A stretch of 64,000 bases of DNA. Origin: Streptomyces marianii. GTDB lineage: Bacteria > Actinomycetota > Actinomycetes > Streptomycetales > Streptomycetaceae. The position numbers and the translations under genes were made by a program. Shown piece by piece: positions 10,901-18,287 of the stretch. The stretch spans positions 2,762,501 through 2,826,500 of the forward strand of contig NZ_VAWE01000001.1 of NCBI RefSeq assembly GCF_005795905.1, given 5' to 3'. The notes beneath the pieces were generated by a model. The model searched no databases. It had not been told where the DNA came from and worked only from the letters and a program-made list of their open reading frames with translations. How positions within the stretch are numbered: position 1 is the stretch's first letter; every line of letters starts with the position of its first letter.

Positions 10901-11093
10901 CTGGACTCCGGCCGCGCGGCCCCTGGTGACGGCGAGCGGCGATTCCAACGGGGATGACGTACCCGACCTTTGGTCCACCACGTCGAACAGCACCGCCGGG
11001 CTGGAGTTCGTGCCCGGTCGCAGGACCGGGCCGGTCGGTACCCCGGCGGTCGTCGGCACCACGGGCTGGCAGGCGATCAAGGCGATCTCCTGA
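7968..11093 (+). CDS. Secreted DNRLRE-domain, FG-GAP/VCBS-repeat protein
   Basis: A 1041-residue exported protein. The ATG at 7968 has a GGGGGG site nine bases upstream and opens an Ala-rich signal peptide ending near SSAGAEDK. Residues about 330-500 resemble the DNRLRE domain of Streptomyces cell-surface proteins (QAWTIAYKPH, NSYWNGTGWNGG, ARSFFRVDSKFL). A Cys/Trp-containing beta-rich stretch follows, and the C-terminal quarter has FG-GAP/VCBS calcium-binding repeats such as GDVNGDGFPDMFAVDG, GDVDGDGFVDLVARD and GDSNGDDVPDLW. These suggest a beta-propeller-like adhesive domain outside the cell. It is transcribed away from the Rhs toxin gene. Proteins of this type commonly neighbour Rhs genes in Streptomyces, so a joint role in surface display or delivery is plausible but unproven. 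Confidence 0.8.
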   Translation: MSEIGAWRRGARRSARTALAAALVGGSLGLTPLGLASSAGAEDKTSSAPAGSEAHALQQAKETGEQVEVLSERSETSETYALPSGNLRRVQHTVPQRVKREGAWTPIDTTLAAVKGRVAPRAAAGNVTFSAGGDDPLVVLTDQGRKLSLSWPKPLPAPVLEGSTATYREVLPGVDLAVAAGVDGFSQALIVKSAAAADNPELATIDFDLKADGLSLRKDAASGTLTAVNPAGQTVFATSTPRMWDSSGSEETATAPAARTASTRTLSAAAPSTASAAQEQPPTDLTPGTRSADVGVTVTDGQLTLTPDRELLEASGTTYPVYIDPRMTGTRQAWTIAYKPHPNNSYWNGTGWNGGTTSEARVGYESSTGGTARSFFRVDSKFLAGVKVVDAQFQITETHSWSCTPKPVELYLTGSISSSTTWNKQPSWSTRQDSRNYAHGNESYGCPDKPVDFTAKDAAVKAAASKWTNITFGLRAPQSAEDKKDAYSWKKFKPDAKLIVDFNRPPKAPWALDTIPSTRVSATECGNGSSYVTLGNTDVTLTTQVWDPDGGDVNVQFHLWATGKHDVSPGVFFDKKVKVTVSAKSSAGAPARVVVPKTLLNQHKGASNGQFSWKAQVEDVADAGFASDWTPTQGAPGCRFGFDPTAPSVMPTVRSAEDVYPENSEGALARTPGRFVLGANGVGDIAEYKWGLDRTPPSTSAKPASAGGDAEITVTPLTPGPHTLYVQAFDAGKNAGPIYPYRFYVRSPGVMDKPGDVNGDGFPDMFAVDGNDDLRLYGGTGNGAVATAVPLSSGGGWAGALMTHRGDWTEDFYEDLVARKSDGKLWLYPNNGQGEFTEDTKQEVYVFPDDESGVATDTASISQIVSVGDITPSEESYNPDFVAVIGDQLWFLPGWSGGSLESGYLIGTSGWSEMTLASPGDVDGDGFVDLVARDNSSGALWIYHGKSRGDSDGDGVPDGGTDPSSLGVGSGRTQYASGWTPAARPLVTASGDSNGDDVPDLWSTTSNSTAGLEFVPGRRTGPVGTPAVVGTTGWQAIKAIS

Positions 11094-11110
11094 CACGGGG
11101 AGGCCGGCGT

Positions 11111-11140
11111 TCACCGACCGGTCCGAGGGCCGGTCGGTGA
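11111..11140 (+). terminator. Hairpin after the FG-GAP gene
   Basis: A perfect 11-base-pair stem (TCACCGACCGG with its complement) around an 8-base loop lies 17 bases after the stop codon. No T-run follows, as is usual for Streptomyces terminators. Confidence 0.6.
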
Positions 11141-11311
11141 CGGCTCCGCCGGGGCACATCCGCTGCCGGCGGAACCGTTGCCGAAGGCTCATACAGCAGG
11201 CCGGGCCCCGTGGTCCGCGCGGGGCCGGGCCTGCCGGCGCCTCGACGGTTCCCGGCCCCGGGGACGCCGGACCAGTCGGACCGCCACCCGGGGCGCATTA
11301 GGCTGGTGGCC

Positions 11312-11503
11312 ATGTACTTCACCGACCGTGGCATCGAGGAGCTGGAGAAGCGGCGCGGCGAGGAGGAGATCACCTTCGAGTGGCTCGCCGAGCAGCTGCG
11401 CACGTTCGTCGATCTCAACCCGGACTTCGAGGTGCCGGTCGAGCGGCTGGCCACCTGGCTGGCGCGCCTCGACGACGAGGACGACGAGGACGACGAGGAG
11501 TAG
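11312..11503 (+). CDS. Small acidic DUF6104-type protein
   Basis: A 63-residue cytoplasmic protein starting MYFTDRGIEELEKRRGEEE and ending in a run of Asp/Glu (DDEDDEDDEE). This highly conserved small protein is found throughout Streptomyces, and I recall it as DUF6104; its role is unknown. The ATG at 11312 is preferred over longer in-frame starts because the conserved family sequence begins there. It faces the next gene tail-to-tail across a hairpin. Confidence 0.75.
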   Translation: MYFTDRGIEELEKRRGEEEITFEWLAEQLRTFVDLNPDFEVPVERLATWLARLDDEDDEDDEE

Positions 11504-11512
11504 CGGGGAAGG

Positions 11513-11536
11513 CGGTGACGGTCCGGGCCGTCACCG
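11513..11536. terminator. Hairpin between convergent genes
   Basis: A 9-base-pair stem (CGGTGACGG and its complement, 6-base loop) sits between the convergent genes ending at 11503 and 11531. It overlaps the stop codon of the minus-strand gene and could terminate both transcripts. Confidence 0.5.
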
Positions 11537-12304
11537 TGCCGGCCCGCGGTCGCGGGCCAGCGCCAGGGCGCCGTGGGCGAGTAGGACCGCGCCGGCGACC
11601 GTCCACCCCGCGCTTCGGCGGGCGAGTCCCCAGACGGTCAGCGGAAAACCCGCGGCGATCTGCACGATGGCCGGGATCCCGGGCGCCGGCGGCCGGTTCC
11701 GGAGGGCGTGGGCGGTGTGCCCGCGCCCCTTGCCCGCCCCGGTTTCCTCCCTTACGGCCGCGTCGCGGGCCGCGGTCCGGACGCCGCCGGGTTCCGCGCC
11801 CGGTGCCACGCCCTCGGGCAGGGCGAGACCGGCACGGGACAGGACGGCGGTGAGTCCGAGCAGCCGGGCGCGGGCGTCGGCGTCGGCGTCGGGCCGGGTC
11901 AGCTCTTCCAGGGCCTGCACGTCCTGGACGGCGTCGAGTCCGAGCCGGGCCGCGAAGGTGTGCATCGCCTCGTCCTCCCCCGCCGGTGTGCCGTCCGCGA
12001 GCCAGACGTAGCCGACGGGGCTGCGGAACCCGGTGGCGAGTGTGAAGCCGGCGCGATCCGCGTCCCACCAGAGGGCGAGCACGGGGTGGTTGGTGGCGAC
12101 GGCGAGGGCGGTGGCCCAACCCGAGAGCACCCGGTCGACGGCTTCCGCACCGCTCGGCCACGGCTGCCGGTCCGGGACGAGCACGCTCCAGCCCCGGCCG
12201 GCCGGAGCGAGGAGGAACGGCTCCCGCAGCAGGGGGACCGACGACCCGATGACGTCGTACCCGGCCCGGCAGAGCAGTAGAGCTCCCGCGGAAGTGGCGT
12301 CCAT
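11531..12304 (-). CDS. Hypothetical protein with C-terminal membrane segments
   Basis: A 257-residue protein of unknown function, of a type seen in other Streptomyces. The N-terminal two thirds is soluble and Trp-rich (GRGWSVLVPDRQPW, VLALWWDADRAGF). An Ala/Glu-rich linker is followed by two hydrophobic segments near the C-terminus (IPAIVQIAAGFPLTVWG and GWTVAGAVLLAHGALALA), so the protein is probably anchored by a membrane hairpin with the soluble part inside. The ATG at 12304 has a GAGG just upstream. It stands alone between a convergent and a divergent neighbour. No motif gives a function. Confidence 0.65.
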   Translation of the reverse strand: MDATSAGALLLCRAGYDVIGSSVPLLREPFLLAPAGRGWSVLVPDRQPWPSGAEAVDRVLSGWATALAVATNHPVLALWWDADRAGFTLATGFRSPVGYVWLADGTPAGEDEAMHTFAARLGLDAVQDVQALEELTRPDADADARARLLGLTAVLSRAGLALPEGVAPGAEPGGVRTAARDAAVREETGAGKGRGHTAHALRNRPPAPGIPAIVQIAAGFPLTVWGLARRSAGWTVAGAVLLAHGALALARDRGPAR

Positions 12305-12361
12305 ACGCCTCACGCTAGGGCACTTTGCCCGCATTCGCCGCTACTCACCCACGGACGCCCC

Positions 12362-12416
12362 TTGACTTCCGACGACCGCGATATATCGTGTCATCCATAA
12401 GACGCGATATGTTGCG
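12362..12416 (+). promoter_or_regulatory. Promoter with PadR-type palindromic operator
   Basis: TTGACT at 12362-12367 and TATCGT at 12384-12389 are spaced 16 bases apart and make a fair vegetative promoter for the DUF4097-padR operon. The perfect palindrome CGATATATCG (12379-12388) overlaps the -10, and a related half, CGCGATATGTTGCG, follows at 12403-12416. AT-rich CGATATATCG-like repeats stand out in this GC-rich DNA and fit autoregulation by the PadR protein encoded downstream. The operator assignment is inferred from position and symmetry. Confidence 0.55.
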
Positions 12417-12444
12417 TTCCTTGCAGGCCCGGGAGGTCAGCACC

Positions 12445-13293
12445 ATGCCCGACTCGACGTGGGAAGTCGCCGAGCCGACCAAGCTCGCCTTCGACGAGCC
12501 CGTGACGTCCCTCAACGTACGCATCGTCAACGGGACGGTGAACGTCGTCGGCACCGAGGAGGGTTCCGCCCGGCTGGAGGTCTCCGGGATCGAGGGCCCG
12601 CCGCTGGTCGTGACGAGGACCGGCTCCGCCGTCTCGGTCGGCTACGACGACGTGCCCTGGAAGGGCTTCCTCAAGCTGCTCGACCGCAAGGAGTGGCACC
12701 GCCACGCGGTGGTGTCCCTCACCGTCCCCGCCGACGCGGCCGTCGAGGTCGGCGTCGTGGGTGCGGGAGCGGTCGTCTCCGGCATCCGCGGGCGCACGGA
12801 CGTGCGGGGCGTCAGCGGGGACACGACACTCGTGGGACTGTCCGGCACCGTCCGGGCCGAGACCGTCTCCGGCAGCCTGGAGGCCCAGGCCGTCACCGGC
12901 GACCTGCGCTTCCGTTCCGTCTCGGGCGGCCTGACCGTGGTCGAGGGCGCGGGCTCTTCCGTACGGGCCGACTCCGTCAGCGGCGACATGGCGATCGACC
13001 TCGACGGGACGCCGACGGACATCCGCCTCACCAGCGTCTCCGGCGAGGTCGCCATCCGGCTGCCGCACCCCGCGGACGCCCGCGTCGAGGCCAACACCGC
13101 GAGCGGCACCGTCTCGAACGCCTTCGAGGACCTGCGCGTCAGCGGACAATGGGGCGCCAAGAAGATCACCGGCACGCTCGGCGCGGGGAGCGGTTCCCTG
13201 CGGGCCACCACCGTGTCCGGGTCGATCGCCCTCCTGCGCCGCCCGCCCCAGGCGGACGAACCGTTCGAGGACGAGACAGGAAAGGCCCTCTGA
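12445..13293 (+). CDS. DUF4097-family beta-strand repeat protein
   Basis: A 282-residue protein starting MPDSTWEVAEPTKL with a GGGAGG site at 12431-12436. From about residue 20 it consists of short beta-strand repeats, each near 20 residues and rich in SVSG or TVSG turns (for example VRGVSGDTTL, RAETVSGSLEA, RADSVSGDMAI). This is the DUF4097/DUF4098 fold, predicted to form a right-handed beta-helix-like stack. It has no signal peptide. Only one base separates its stop from the padR start, so the two are co-transcribed and probably translationally coupled. The biochemical role of the family is unknown; members often pair with PadR regulators or envelope-stress genes. Confidence 0.75.
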   Translation: MPDSTWEVAEPTKLAFDEPVTSLNVRIVNGTVNVVGTEEGSARLEVSGIEGPPLVVTRTGSAVSVGYDDVPWKGFLKLLDRKEWHRHAVVSLTVPADAAVEVGVVGAGAVVSGIRGRTDVRGVSGDTTLVGLSGTVRAETVSGSLEAQAVTGDLRFRSVSGGLTVVEGAGSSVRADSVSGDMAIDLDGTPTDIRLTSVSGEVAIRLPHPADARVEANTASGTVSNAFEDLRVSGQWGAKKITGTLGAGSGSLRATTVSGSIALLRRPPQADEPFEDETGKAL

Positions 13294-13294
13294 C

Positions 13295-14245
13295 ATGCCC
13301 CCCGTATTCGCCCACGGCCGGCTCCGCCTGTATCTGCTGAAGCTCCTCGACGAGGCCCCGCGCCACGGGTACGAGATCATCCGGTTGCTGGAGGAACGCT
13401 TCCAGGGGCTCTACGCGCCGTCCGCCGGCACCGTCTACCCGCGCCTGGCCAAACTCGAGGCGGAGGGCCTGGTCACCCACGCCACCGAGGGCGGGCGCAA
13501 GGTGTACTCGATCACCGACGCCGGACGCGAGGAACTCGCGGGCCGCAGCGGGGAACTGGCCGACCTCGAACTCGAGATCCGCGAGTCCGTCTCCGAACTG
13601 GCCGCGGAGATCCGCGACGACGTCCGCGGCGCGGCGGGGAAGCTGCGCAGTGAGATGCGCGCGGCGGCGGCGGAGAGCCGGAGTGCCGCCGACCCGGGCG
13701 GCGCGGGTGCGGGTGCCGACGACGCCTGGCAGGCGACAAAGGAGGAACTGCGCCGCGCCAAGCAGGAGTGGAAGGAGCAGGCGCGCCGGGCGAAGGACGA
13801 GTCCCGCCGGGCCCGCGAGGAGGCGCAGACCGCACGCCGGCAGGCGAAGGAGGCACAGGACCGGGCGCGGGACGAGGTCCAGCGGATCGCCCGCCAGGTC
13901 CAGGACCAGGTCCAGGGGCACTTCGCCCGCGGCGACTGGCCGACGGGCGTACGGGAAGGGCTGTCCGAACTCACCGCGCAGCTGGGGGGACTGACCGCCC
14001 GGGGCACGGCGTGGCCGTCGCACGGCAAGCCCGATCCGGCCGAGGCGGGCCCCGAGTGGGCGAAGGACACGACGGAGTCGGGCGACCCGGCGCGCGACCT
14101 CGAAAGGCTCCTGGACCGCTTCCGCGACGACATCCGCGACGCCGCGCGCGACCACGGGGTGACGTCCTCTCAATTCACGGACGCCCGACGCCACTTGTCG
14201 ACGGCGGCGGCACACATCTCGGCGCTGCTGCGCGGGGGCGGCTGA
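13295..14245 (+). CDS. PadR-family regulator with long coiled-coil tail
   Basis: A 316-residue transcriptional regulator. Residues 1-80 form the PadR winged helix (LRLYLLKLLDEAPRHGYEI, then AGTVYPRLAKLEAEGLV and GRKVYSITDAG). Residues about 90-210 are long charged helices with heptad-like Ala/Glu/Arg repeats, likely coiled coil, and much longer than the usual PadR C-terminal dimer arm. The remainder is another helical segment. It starts one base after the DUF4097 gene. The palindrome upstream of the operon is its probable operator. It could respond to a ligand or partner bound by the extended tail; neither is known. Confidence 0.85.
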   Translation: MPPVFAHGRLRLYLLKLLDEAPRHGYEIIRLLEERFQGLYAPSAGTVYPRLAKLEAEGLVTHATEGGRKVYSITDAGREELAGRSGELADLELEIRESVSELAAEIRDDVRGAAGKLRSEMRAAAAESRSAADPGGAGAGADDAWQATKEELRRAKQEWKEQARRAKDESRRAREEAQTARRQAKEAQDRARDEVQRIARQVQDQVQGHFARGDWPTGVREGLSELTAQLGGLTARGTAWPSHGKPDPAEAGPEWAKDTTESGDPARDLERLLDRFRDDIRDAARDHGVTSSQFTDARRHLSTAAAHISALLRGGG

Positions 14246-14536
14246 GCGCCGAGCTCCGCCACACCGGCTCGCACTTGGCCCCGGCACGCCGCGCGATCAC
14301 CGGTTCGGGCTGCACCGCCCCCTGGTTCGGGCCGCCCCGTCCGCCTGCGAGAGCCCGCCACGGCCCCGGGCGTCCTCCAGGGCCGCCTCGACGGACGCGC
14401 GCCGGCCGGAGACCCCGAGCGTGCGGAAGGCGAAGGACGCGGCCGCGGGTCGCAGTCCGCCCCGGCCTCCATGGGAACCTCCGGCACGGCGCGGATCGGC
14501 AGGGCCGGAGATCCCCTCAGCGGAACTGACGGACCA
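14246..14536. other. Gene-free spacer between convergent genes
   Basis: These 291 bases separate the convergent padR and oxidoreductase genes. Open frames here lack a family match or a ribosome binding site. I see no clear hairpin or repeat. Confidence 0.5.
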
Positions 14537-15502
14537 TCAAGAGTTGGTCAGGACGATCTTGCCGAAGAGCTCTCCGGAAGCCATCCTCTCGAAGCCCTCA
14601 CGCGCCCGGTCCAGCGGAAGCACCTCGTCGATCACCGGTCGCACACCCGTCGCGGCGCAGAAGGAGAGCAGGTCCTCCAGCTCGTCCTTGGTGCCCATCG
14701 TGGAACCGACGACCTTGAGCTCCAGGAAGAAGATCCTGGTCAGCTCGGCGTGCGAGGGCCTGTCGCCGCTCGTCGCACCGGAGATGACCAGAGTGCCACC
14801 GGGGCGGAGCGACTTGACCGAGTGCGACCAGGTGGCGGCGCCGACGGTCTCGATCACCGCGTCGACGCGCTGCGGCAGCCGGGCGCCCGGCTCGAACGCG
14901 TCGACCGCACCCAGGTCGACGGCGCGCTTGCGCTTGGCCTCGTCGCGGCTCGTGGCGAAGACGCGCAGTCCGGCCGCCTTCCCGAGCACGATCGCGGCGG
15001 TGGCGACACCGCCGCCGGCGCCCTGGACGAGCACCGAGTCACCCGGCCGGACCCCGGCGTTGGTGAAGAGCATGCGGTAGGCGGTGAGCCAGGCGGTCGG
15101 CAGGCACGCGGCCTCCTCGAAGGACAGCTCCTTCGGCTTGCGCAGGACGTTCCAACTCGGAACGGCGACCTGCTCGGCGAAGGTGCCCTGGTACCTCTCG
15201 GTGAGGATGGAGCGCGGCTCGTCCGGGCCGACGCCGTGGCCGCTCTGGCCGATGACCGAGTGGAGCACCACCTCGTTCCCGTCCGCGTCGACGCCGGCGG
15301 CGTCGCAGCCGAGGATCATCGGGAGCCTGTCCTCGGCGAGGCCCACTCCGCGCAGTGACCACAGGTCATGGTGGTTGAGGGAGGCGGCCCTGACGTCGAT
15401 GGTGGTCCAGCCGGGGCGGGCCTCGGGGGCAGGGCGGTCACCCAGCTCCAGGCCGTTCAGCGGCTGGTCGCGGTCGATGCGGGCGGCGTATGCGGCGAAC
15501 AT
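14537..15502 (-). CDS. Zinc-free quinone oxidoreductase / MDR-family dehydrogenase
   Basis: A 321-residue medium-chain dehydrogenase/reductase. The N-terminal GroES-like domain has SLNHHDLWSLRG, and the Rossmann domain has the nucleotide-binding VLVQGAGGGVATAAI near residue 155-170. The family's Cys/His structural-zinc cluster is absent, which fits the NADPH:quinone reductase branch rather than alcohol dehydrogenases. It probably reduces a quinone or enone with NADPH in the cytoplasm. The ATG at 15502 (MFAAYAARIDR) is chosen because longer versions add Arg-rich sequence that looks non-coding. An alcohol-dehydrogenase-like gene occupies a comparable place near the malic enzyme gene in S. coelicolor. 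Confidence 0.8.
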   Translation of the reverse strand: MFAAYAARIDRDQPLNGLELGDRPAPEARPGWTTIDVRAASLNHHDLWSLRGVGLAEDRLPMILGCDAAGVDADGNEVVLHSVIGQSGHGVGPDEPRSILTERYQGTFAEQVAVPSWNVLRKPKELSFEEAACLPTAWLTAYRMLFTNAGVRPGDSVLVQGAGGGVATAAIVLGKAAGLRVFATSRDEAKRKRAVDLGAVDAFEPGARLPQRVDAVIETVGAATWSHSVKSLRPGGTLVISGATSGDRPSHAELTRIFFLELKVVGSTMGTKDELEDLLSFCAATGVRPVIDEVLPLDRAREGFERMASGELFGKIVLTNS

Positions 15503-15604
15503 GACCTTGAGCGTAGGGCGGGCCGGTGCGCGGCGGAACCGCGCACCGGTGTGACACACGTCCCTGGGTGTCCCCGGGTCCGCAGGAACCCTCCGGGTTT
15601 CGCC

Positions 15605-17173
15605 CTACTGCTCCCTCCGCCACTGGGCGGGAGAGTTCTTCGTCGCCGGGTCCTCGTACGAGCCCGTCCTCCCGCGGTCCACGTGGAAGGTGGTCAGGGT
15701 GGTGACGGGCGAGACCGGGTCCCGGCGGTCGGCGATCACCCGCATGTGGGCGCTGAAGCGGCGTGGCGTGACCTCGTAGACGTCGTAGCCGTAGCGGTTG
15801 CCCTCGAAGTACTTCAGATGCGGGTTGGCCGCGCCCATCAGCGGACCGTTGGTCTTGTTCCAGTCCGCCGAGTACGCCCCCGAGGTGACGGAGTGGGCCG
15901 TGAACTCCGTGCCGACCACCGGCGAGGAGGTGTCGTCGAAGTCGGGCCGGATGTCGTCGACGAAGGCGGAGTGCCAGTCGCCGGTGATCACGACGAGGTC
16001 CTCCAGGCCGCTGCCGTGCACATGGCTCAGGACCTCCTTGCGCTCGGCGAGGAACCCGTCCCACTGGTCGGTGAACATGTACGAACCGCCGGGGCGGCCG
16101 CGGAGCTGGCTCAACATGATCGAGTTGGCCCAGACGTGCCAGGTGTCCGGCGCCCGGTCTACGTTCCGCTTCAGCCAGGACTTCTGCCGGGCGCCGAGGA
16201 TGGTGCCGTCGGGCAGGTTCTGCGCGGACCGGTGGGAACGCAGGTCGAGGACGGTCAGCTCCAGCAGGTCGCCCCAGCGGCGGCTGCGGTGGATCTCGGG
16301 GTCGGGCAGCGCGGAGGCTCCGGCGTCGCGGTGCGGCATGTTCTCGTACCAGGCCTGGTACGCGGCCGCGCGGCGGTTCATGAACGGGGCGCCGCCACCG
16401 GTGCCCGAGTAGTCGTTGACGACCTCGTGGTCGTCCCAGGTGAGGAACCAGGGGTGGGCGGCGTGGGCCTCGCGCAGGGAGCGGTCGCCCTTGTAGAGGG
16501 CGTGCCGGCGGCGGTAGTCGGCCACGGTGAGGATCTCGCCGCCCTCGTGGTCGCGGACGTGGTCGGCCGGCACGCCGCCGACCTGCCCGTGCTCGTAGAT
16601 GTAGTCGCCCAGATGAACGACGAAGTCCACGTCCTCACGGGCGATCCCGCGGTGGGCGGCGTAGAAGCCGTCGTGGAACGCCTGGCAGTTGGCGGCGGCG
16701 AAGCGGACGGAGGCGACGTGCCCGGCGGGCGCCGTCCTGGTGCGGCCGGTGCGGCTGGTCCGGCCGAGTGCCGTGAAGGAGTACCAGTAGCGGGTGCCCG
16801 GGCGGAGCCCGGAGACGGGGACGTGGACGCTGTGTCCCAGGGTCGCGGAGGCGGGGGCCGTGCCCCGGGCGACGACCCGCCGCAGGGCCGGGTCGGTGGC
16901 GACGGCCCAGTCGACCTCCACGACCTCGGGCAGCCGCTGCTCGGCCGCCAGCGGCTCCGGGGCGAGCCGGGTCCACAGCAGGACGCTGCCGGTCCGCGGG
17001 TCGCCGGAGGCGACACCGAGGGTGAACGGCGCGGGGTCGTAGTCCGCGCCGAGTGCCTCCGCCGCCTCGCGGGCCTGGGCCGGCGTGAGCCCGGCGCTCA
17101 GCGGCCAGGCCAGGTTCAGGGCGCCGGCGGCGCCGGCGGCCTTGAGCAGATCACGACGGTTGAGCCTGGTCAC
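15605..17173 (-). CDS. phoD: Tat-exported alkaline phosphatase D (PhoD)
   Basis: A 522-residue secreted phosphodiesterase/phosphatase. The N-terminus MTRLNRRDLLKAAGAAGA is a twin-arginine signal, as is standard for PhoD. A PhoD N-terminal Fn3-like domain (FTLGVASGDPRTGSVLLWTRL) is followed by the metallophosphatase domain with HLGDYIYEHG, TWDDHEVVNDYSG, and later VVITGDWHSAF with HSVTSGAY. These supply the Fe/Ca ligands. It releases phosphate from phosphate esters or teichoic acid outside the cell under phosphate limitation; no PHO box was identified. Its GTG start at 17173 has a GGGGGA site and overlaps the stop of the upstream gene by four bases, so the two are coupled. Confidence 0.85.
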   Translation of the reverse strand: MTRLNRRDLLKAAGAAGALNLAWPLSAGLTPAQAREAAEALGADYDPAPFTLGVASGDPRTGSVLLWTRLAPEPLAAEQRLPEVVEVDWAVATDPALRRVVARGTAPASATLGHSVHVPVSGLRPGTRYWYSFTALGRTSRTGRTRTAPAGHVASVRFAAANCQAFHDGFYAAHRGIAREDVDFVVHLGDYIYEHGQVGGVPADHVRDHEGGEILTVADYRRRHALYKGDRSLREAHAAHPWFLTWDDHEVVNDYSGTGGGAPFMNRRAAAYQAWYENMPHRDAGASALPDPEIHRSRRWGDLLELTVLDLRSHRSAQNLPDGTILGARQKSWLKRNVDRAPDTWHVWANSIMLSQLRGRPGGSYMFTDQWDGFLAERKEVLSHVHGSGLEDLVVITGDWHSAFVDDIRPDFDDTSSPVVGTEFTAHSVTSGAYSADWNKTNGPLMGAANPHLKYFEGNRYGYDVYEVTPRRFSAHMRVIADRRDPVSPVTTLTTFHVDRGRTGSYEDPATKNSPAQWRREQ

Positions 17174-17757
17174 TGGTGTCCCCCGGAAGGCTTCGCGATG
17201 GCGGTCAGGGTGAGCGAGACGGCGTCGGCGTAACCGTCGTTCGAGGTGCCGCCGCTGCGGGTGAAGACCAGCAGCACCCTCGCGCTGCGGGCGCCGGGCG
17301 GGACCGATGCGGACGCCGTGCGCTCCAGCAGCGCGGTACGGGACTGCCGCTCGGCCGCCGTCACGGGGCCGAGCACCGACAGGGCGACGGGCGTGCCCCT
17401 GCCGTCCCGGAACTCCACGGACAGCCGGGCGCCGTCCTCCTGCGCCGCGTATCCGCCGAGCCACCCGGCCAGCGTGTAGCGGACGTGACCGGCGTCGACG
17501 GCCTGCCGCCCGGTGCGGCCGTGCGTGGGCAGTGCGACGTCCTGTACGAGCGCGGTGCGCGGGCTGTTCCCGCCGGAGAAGAACCGGCTGCCACGGGCGG
17601 CGGGACCGGGGTCGGATGCCGTCGGGTAACCGCCCCCGAGGCTGTACGCGACGAGTGCCGGAGCCCCTTCCCACACGTCCCAGCCGTTCACGGCCGCCAC
17701 CGGATCCGCGGACCCTCCCGGCCCGCTCTCGGCATCACCGTTCACCATGAGATTCAC
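17170..17757 (-). CDS. Putative carbohydrate-binding-like protein coupled to phoD
   Basis: A 195-residue protein beginning MNLMVNGDAESG. The sequence NGDAESGPGG, a Trp-containing VNGWDVWEG, then long beta-strand stretches and a final DGYADAVSLTLT resemble the jelly-roll fold used by carbohydrate-binding modules. It has no signal peptide, which is odd for a partner of an exported enzyme. It might ride with PhoD through the Tat pathway, or the true start may lie elsewhere (17748 is an alternative ATG). Its stop overlaps the phoD start by four bases (GTGA), so both are made from one transcript. Function is not established. Confidence 0.6.
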   Translation of the reverse strand: MNLMVNGDAESGPGGSADPVAAVNGWDVWEGAPALVAYSLGGGYPTASDPGPAARGSRFFSGGNSPRTALVQDVALPTHGRTGRQAVDAGHVRYTLAGWLGGYAAQEDGARLSVEFRDGRGTPVALSVLGPVTAAERQSRTALLERTASASVPPGARSARVLLVFTRSGGTSNDGYADAVSLTLTAIAKPSGGHQ

Positions 17758-17933
17758 TCACGCCTCCCCTGCTCCATTCGGCGTGCGCATCCCAGCAGTT
17801 GGCGGTGAACCGGGGAAGACGGCGTGGGTAACACACGGGTCCCGGCGGCAGGCGTGTTGCGCTGTGCGGGCGGGTGGGGCGCAGGGGGGGGAGCCGGCCG
17901 TCCGTCCGGGCGGCTCCGTCCGGGCGGCCCCTG

Positions 17934-18101
17934 CGCCCCGCCGTTCATGCGGGCGCCCGCTCTCCGTGGGGGCGCCTCGTGTGTCCGTCCGGCCCGTGTG
18001 CCCGCGAGGCCCGGGGTCCGCGAGGCCCGGACGGACGCCGGGCCCGGACGCCCCGCCGTTCATGCGGGCGGCCGCTCCGTGGGGGCGCCTCGTGTGTCCG
18101 T
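17934..18101. repeat. Imperfect ~54-base direct repeat
   Basis: 17934-17988 and 18049-18101 are nearly the same: both begin CGCCCCGCCGTTCATGCGGG and end in TCCGTGGGGGCGCCTCGTG TGTCCGT, differing by a short indel and one or two substitutions. The 60 bases between them hold repeated GAGGCCCGG units. The pair lies in the gene-free stretch between the carbohydrate-binding-like gene and malic enzyme (17758-18287). No coding function is apparent. Confidence 0.7.
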
Positions 18102-18212
18102 GCACCGCTGGGCCGGGCCGCCCGGCCTCGCGGACGGGCACTCCCGCACACCGGCATGCCACCAGGCACGAACCCGGACACGCCTCCCACACGTACGGGC
18201 CCCGACACGCCG

Positions 18213-18245
18213 CGGCCCCGGACGCGTCCAGCGCGTCCGGGGCCG
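18213..18245 (-). terminator. Terminator of the malic enzyme gene
   Basis: A perfect 13-base-pair stem (CGGCCCCGGACGC and complement) with a 7-base loop lies about 43 bases past the malic enzyme stop codon. Confidence 0.75.
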
Positions 18246-18287
18246 TGGAGGAAGGGTTTCGGGGGCCTCAGCCCCCGACGAGTGCCG

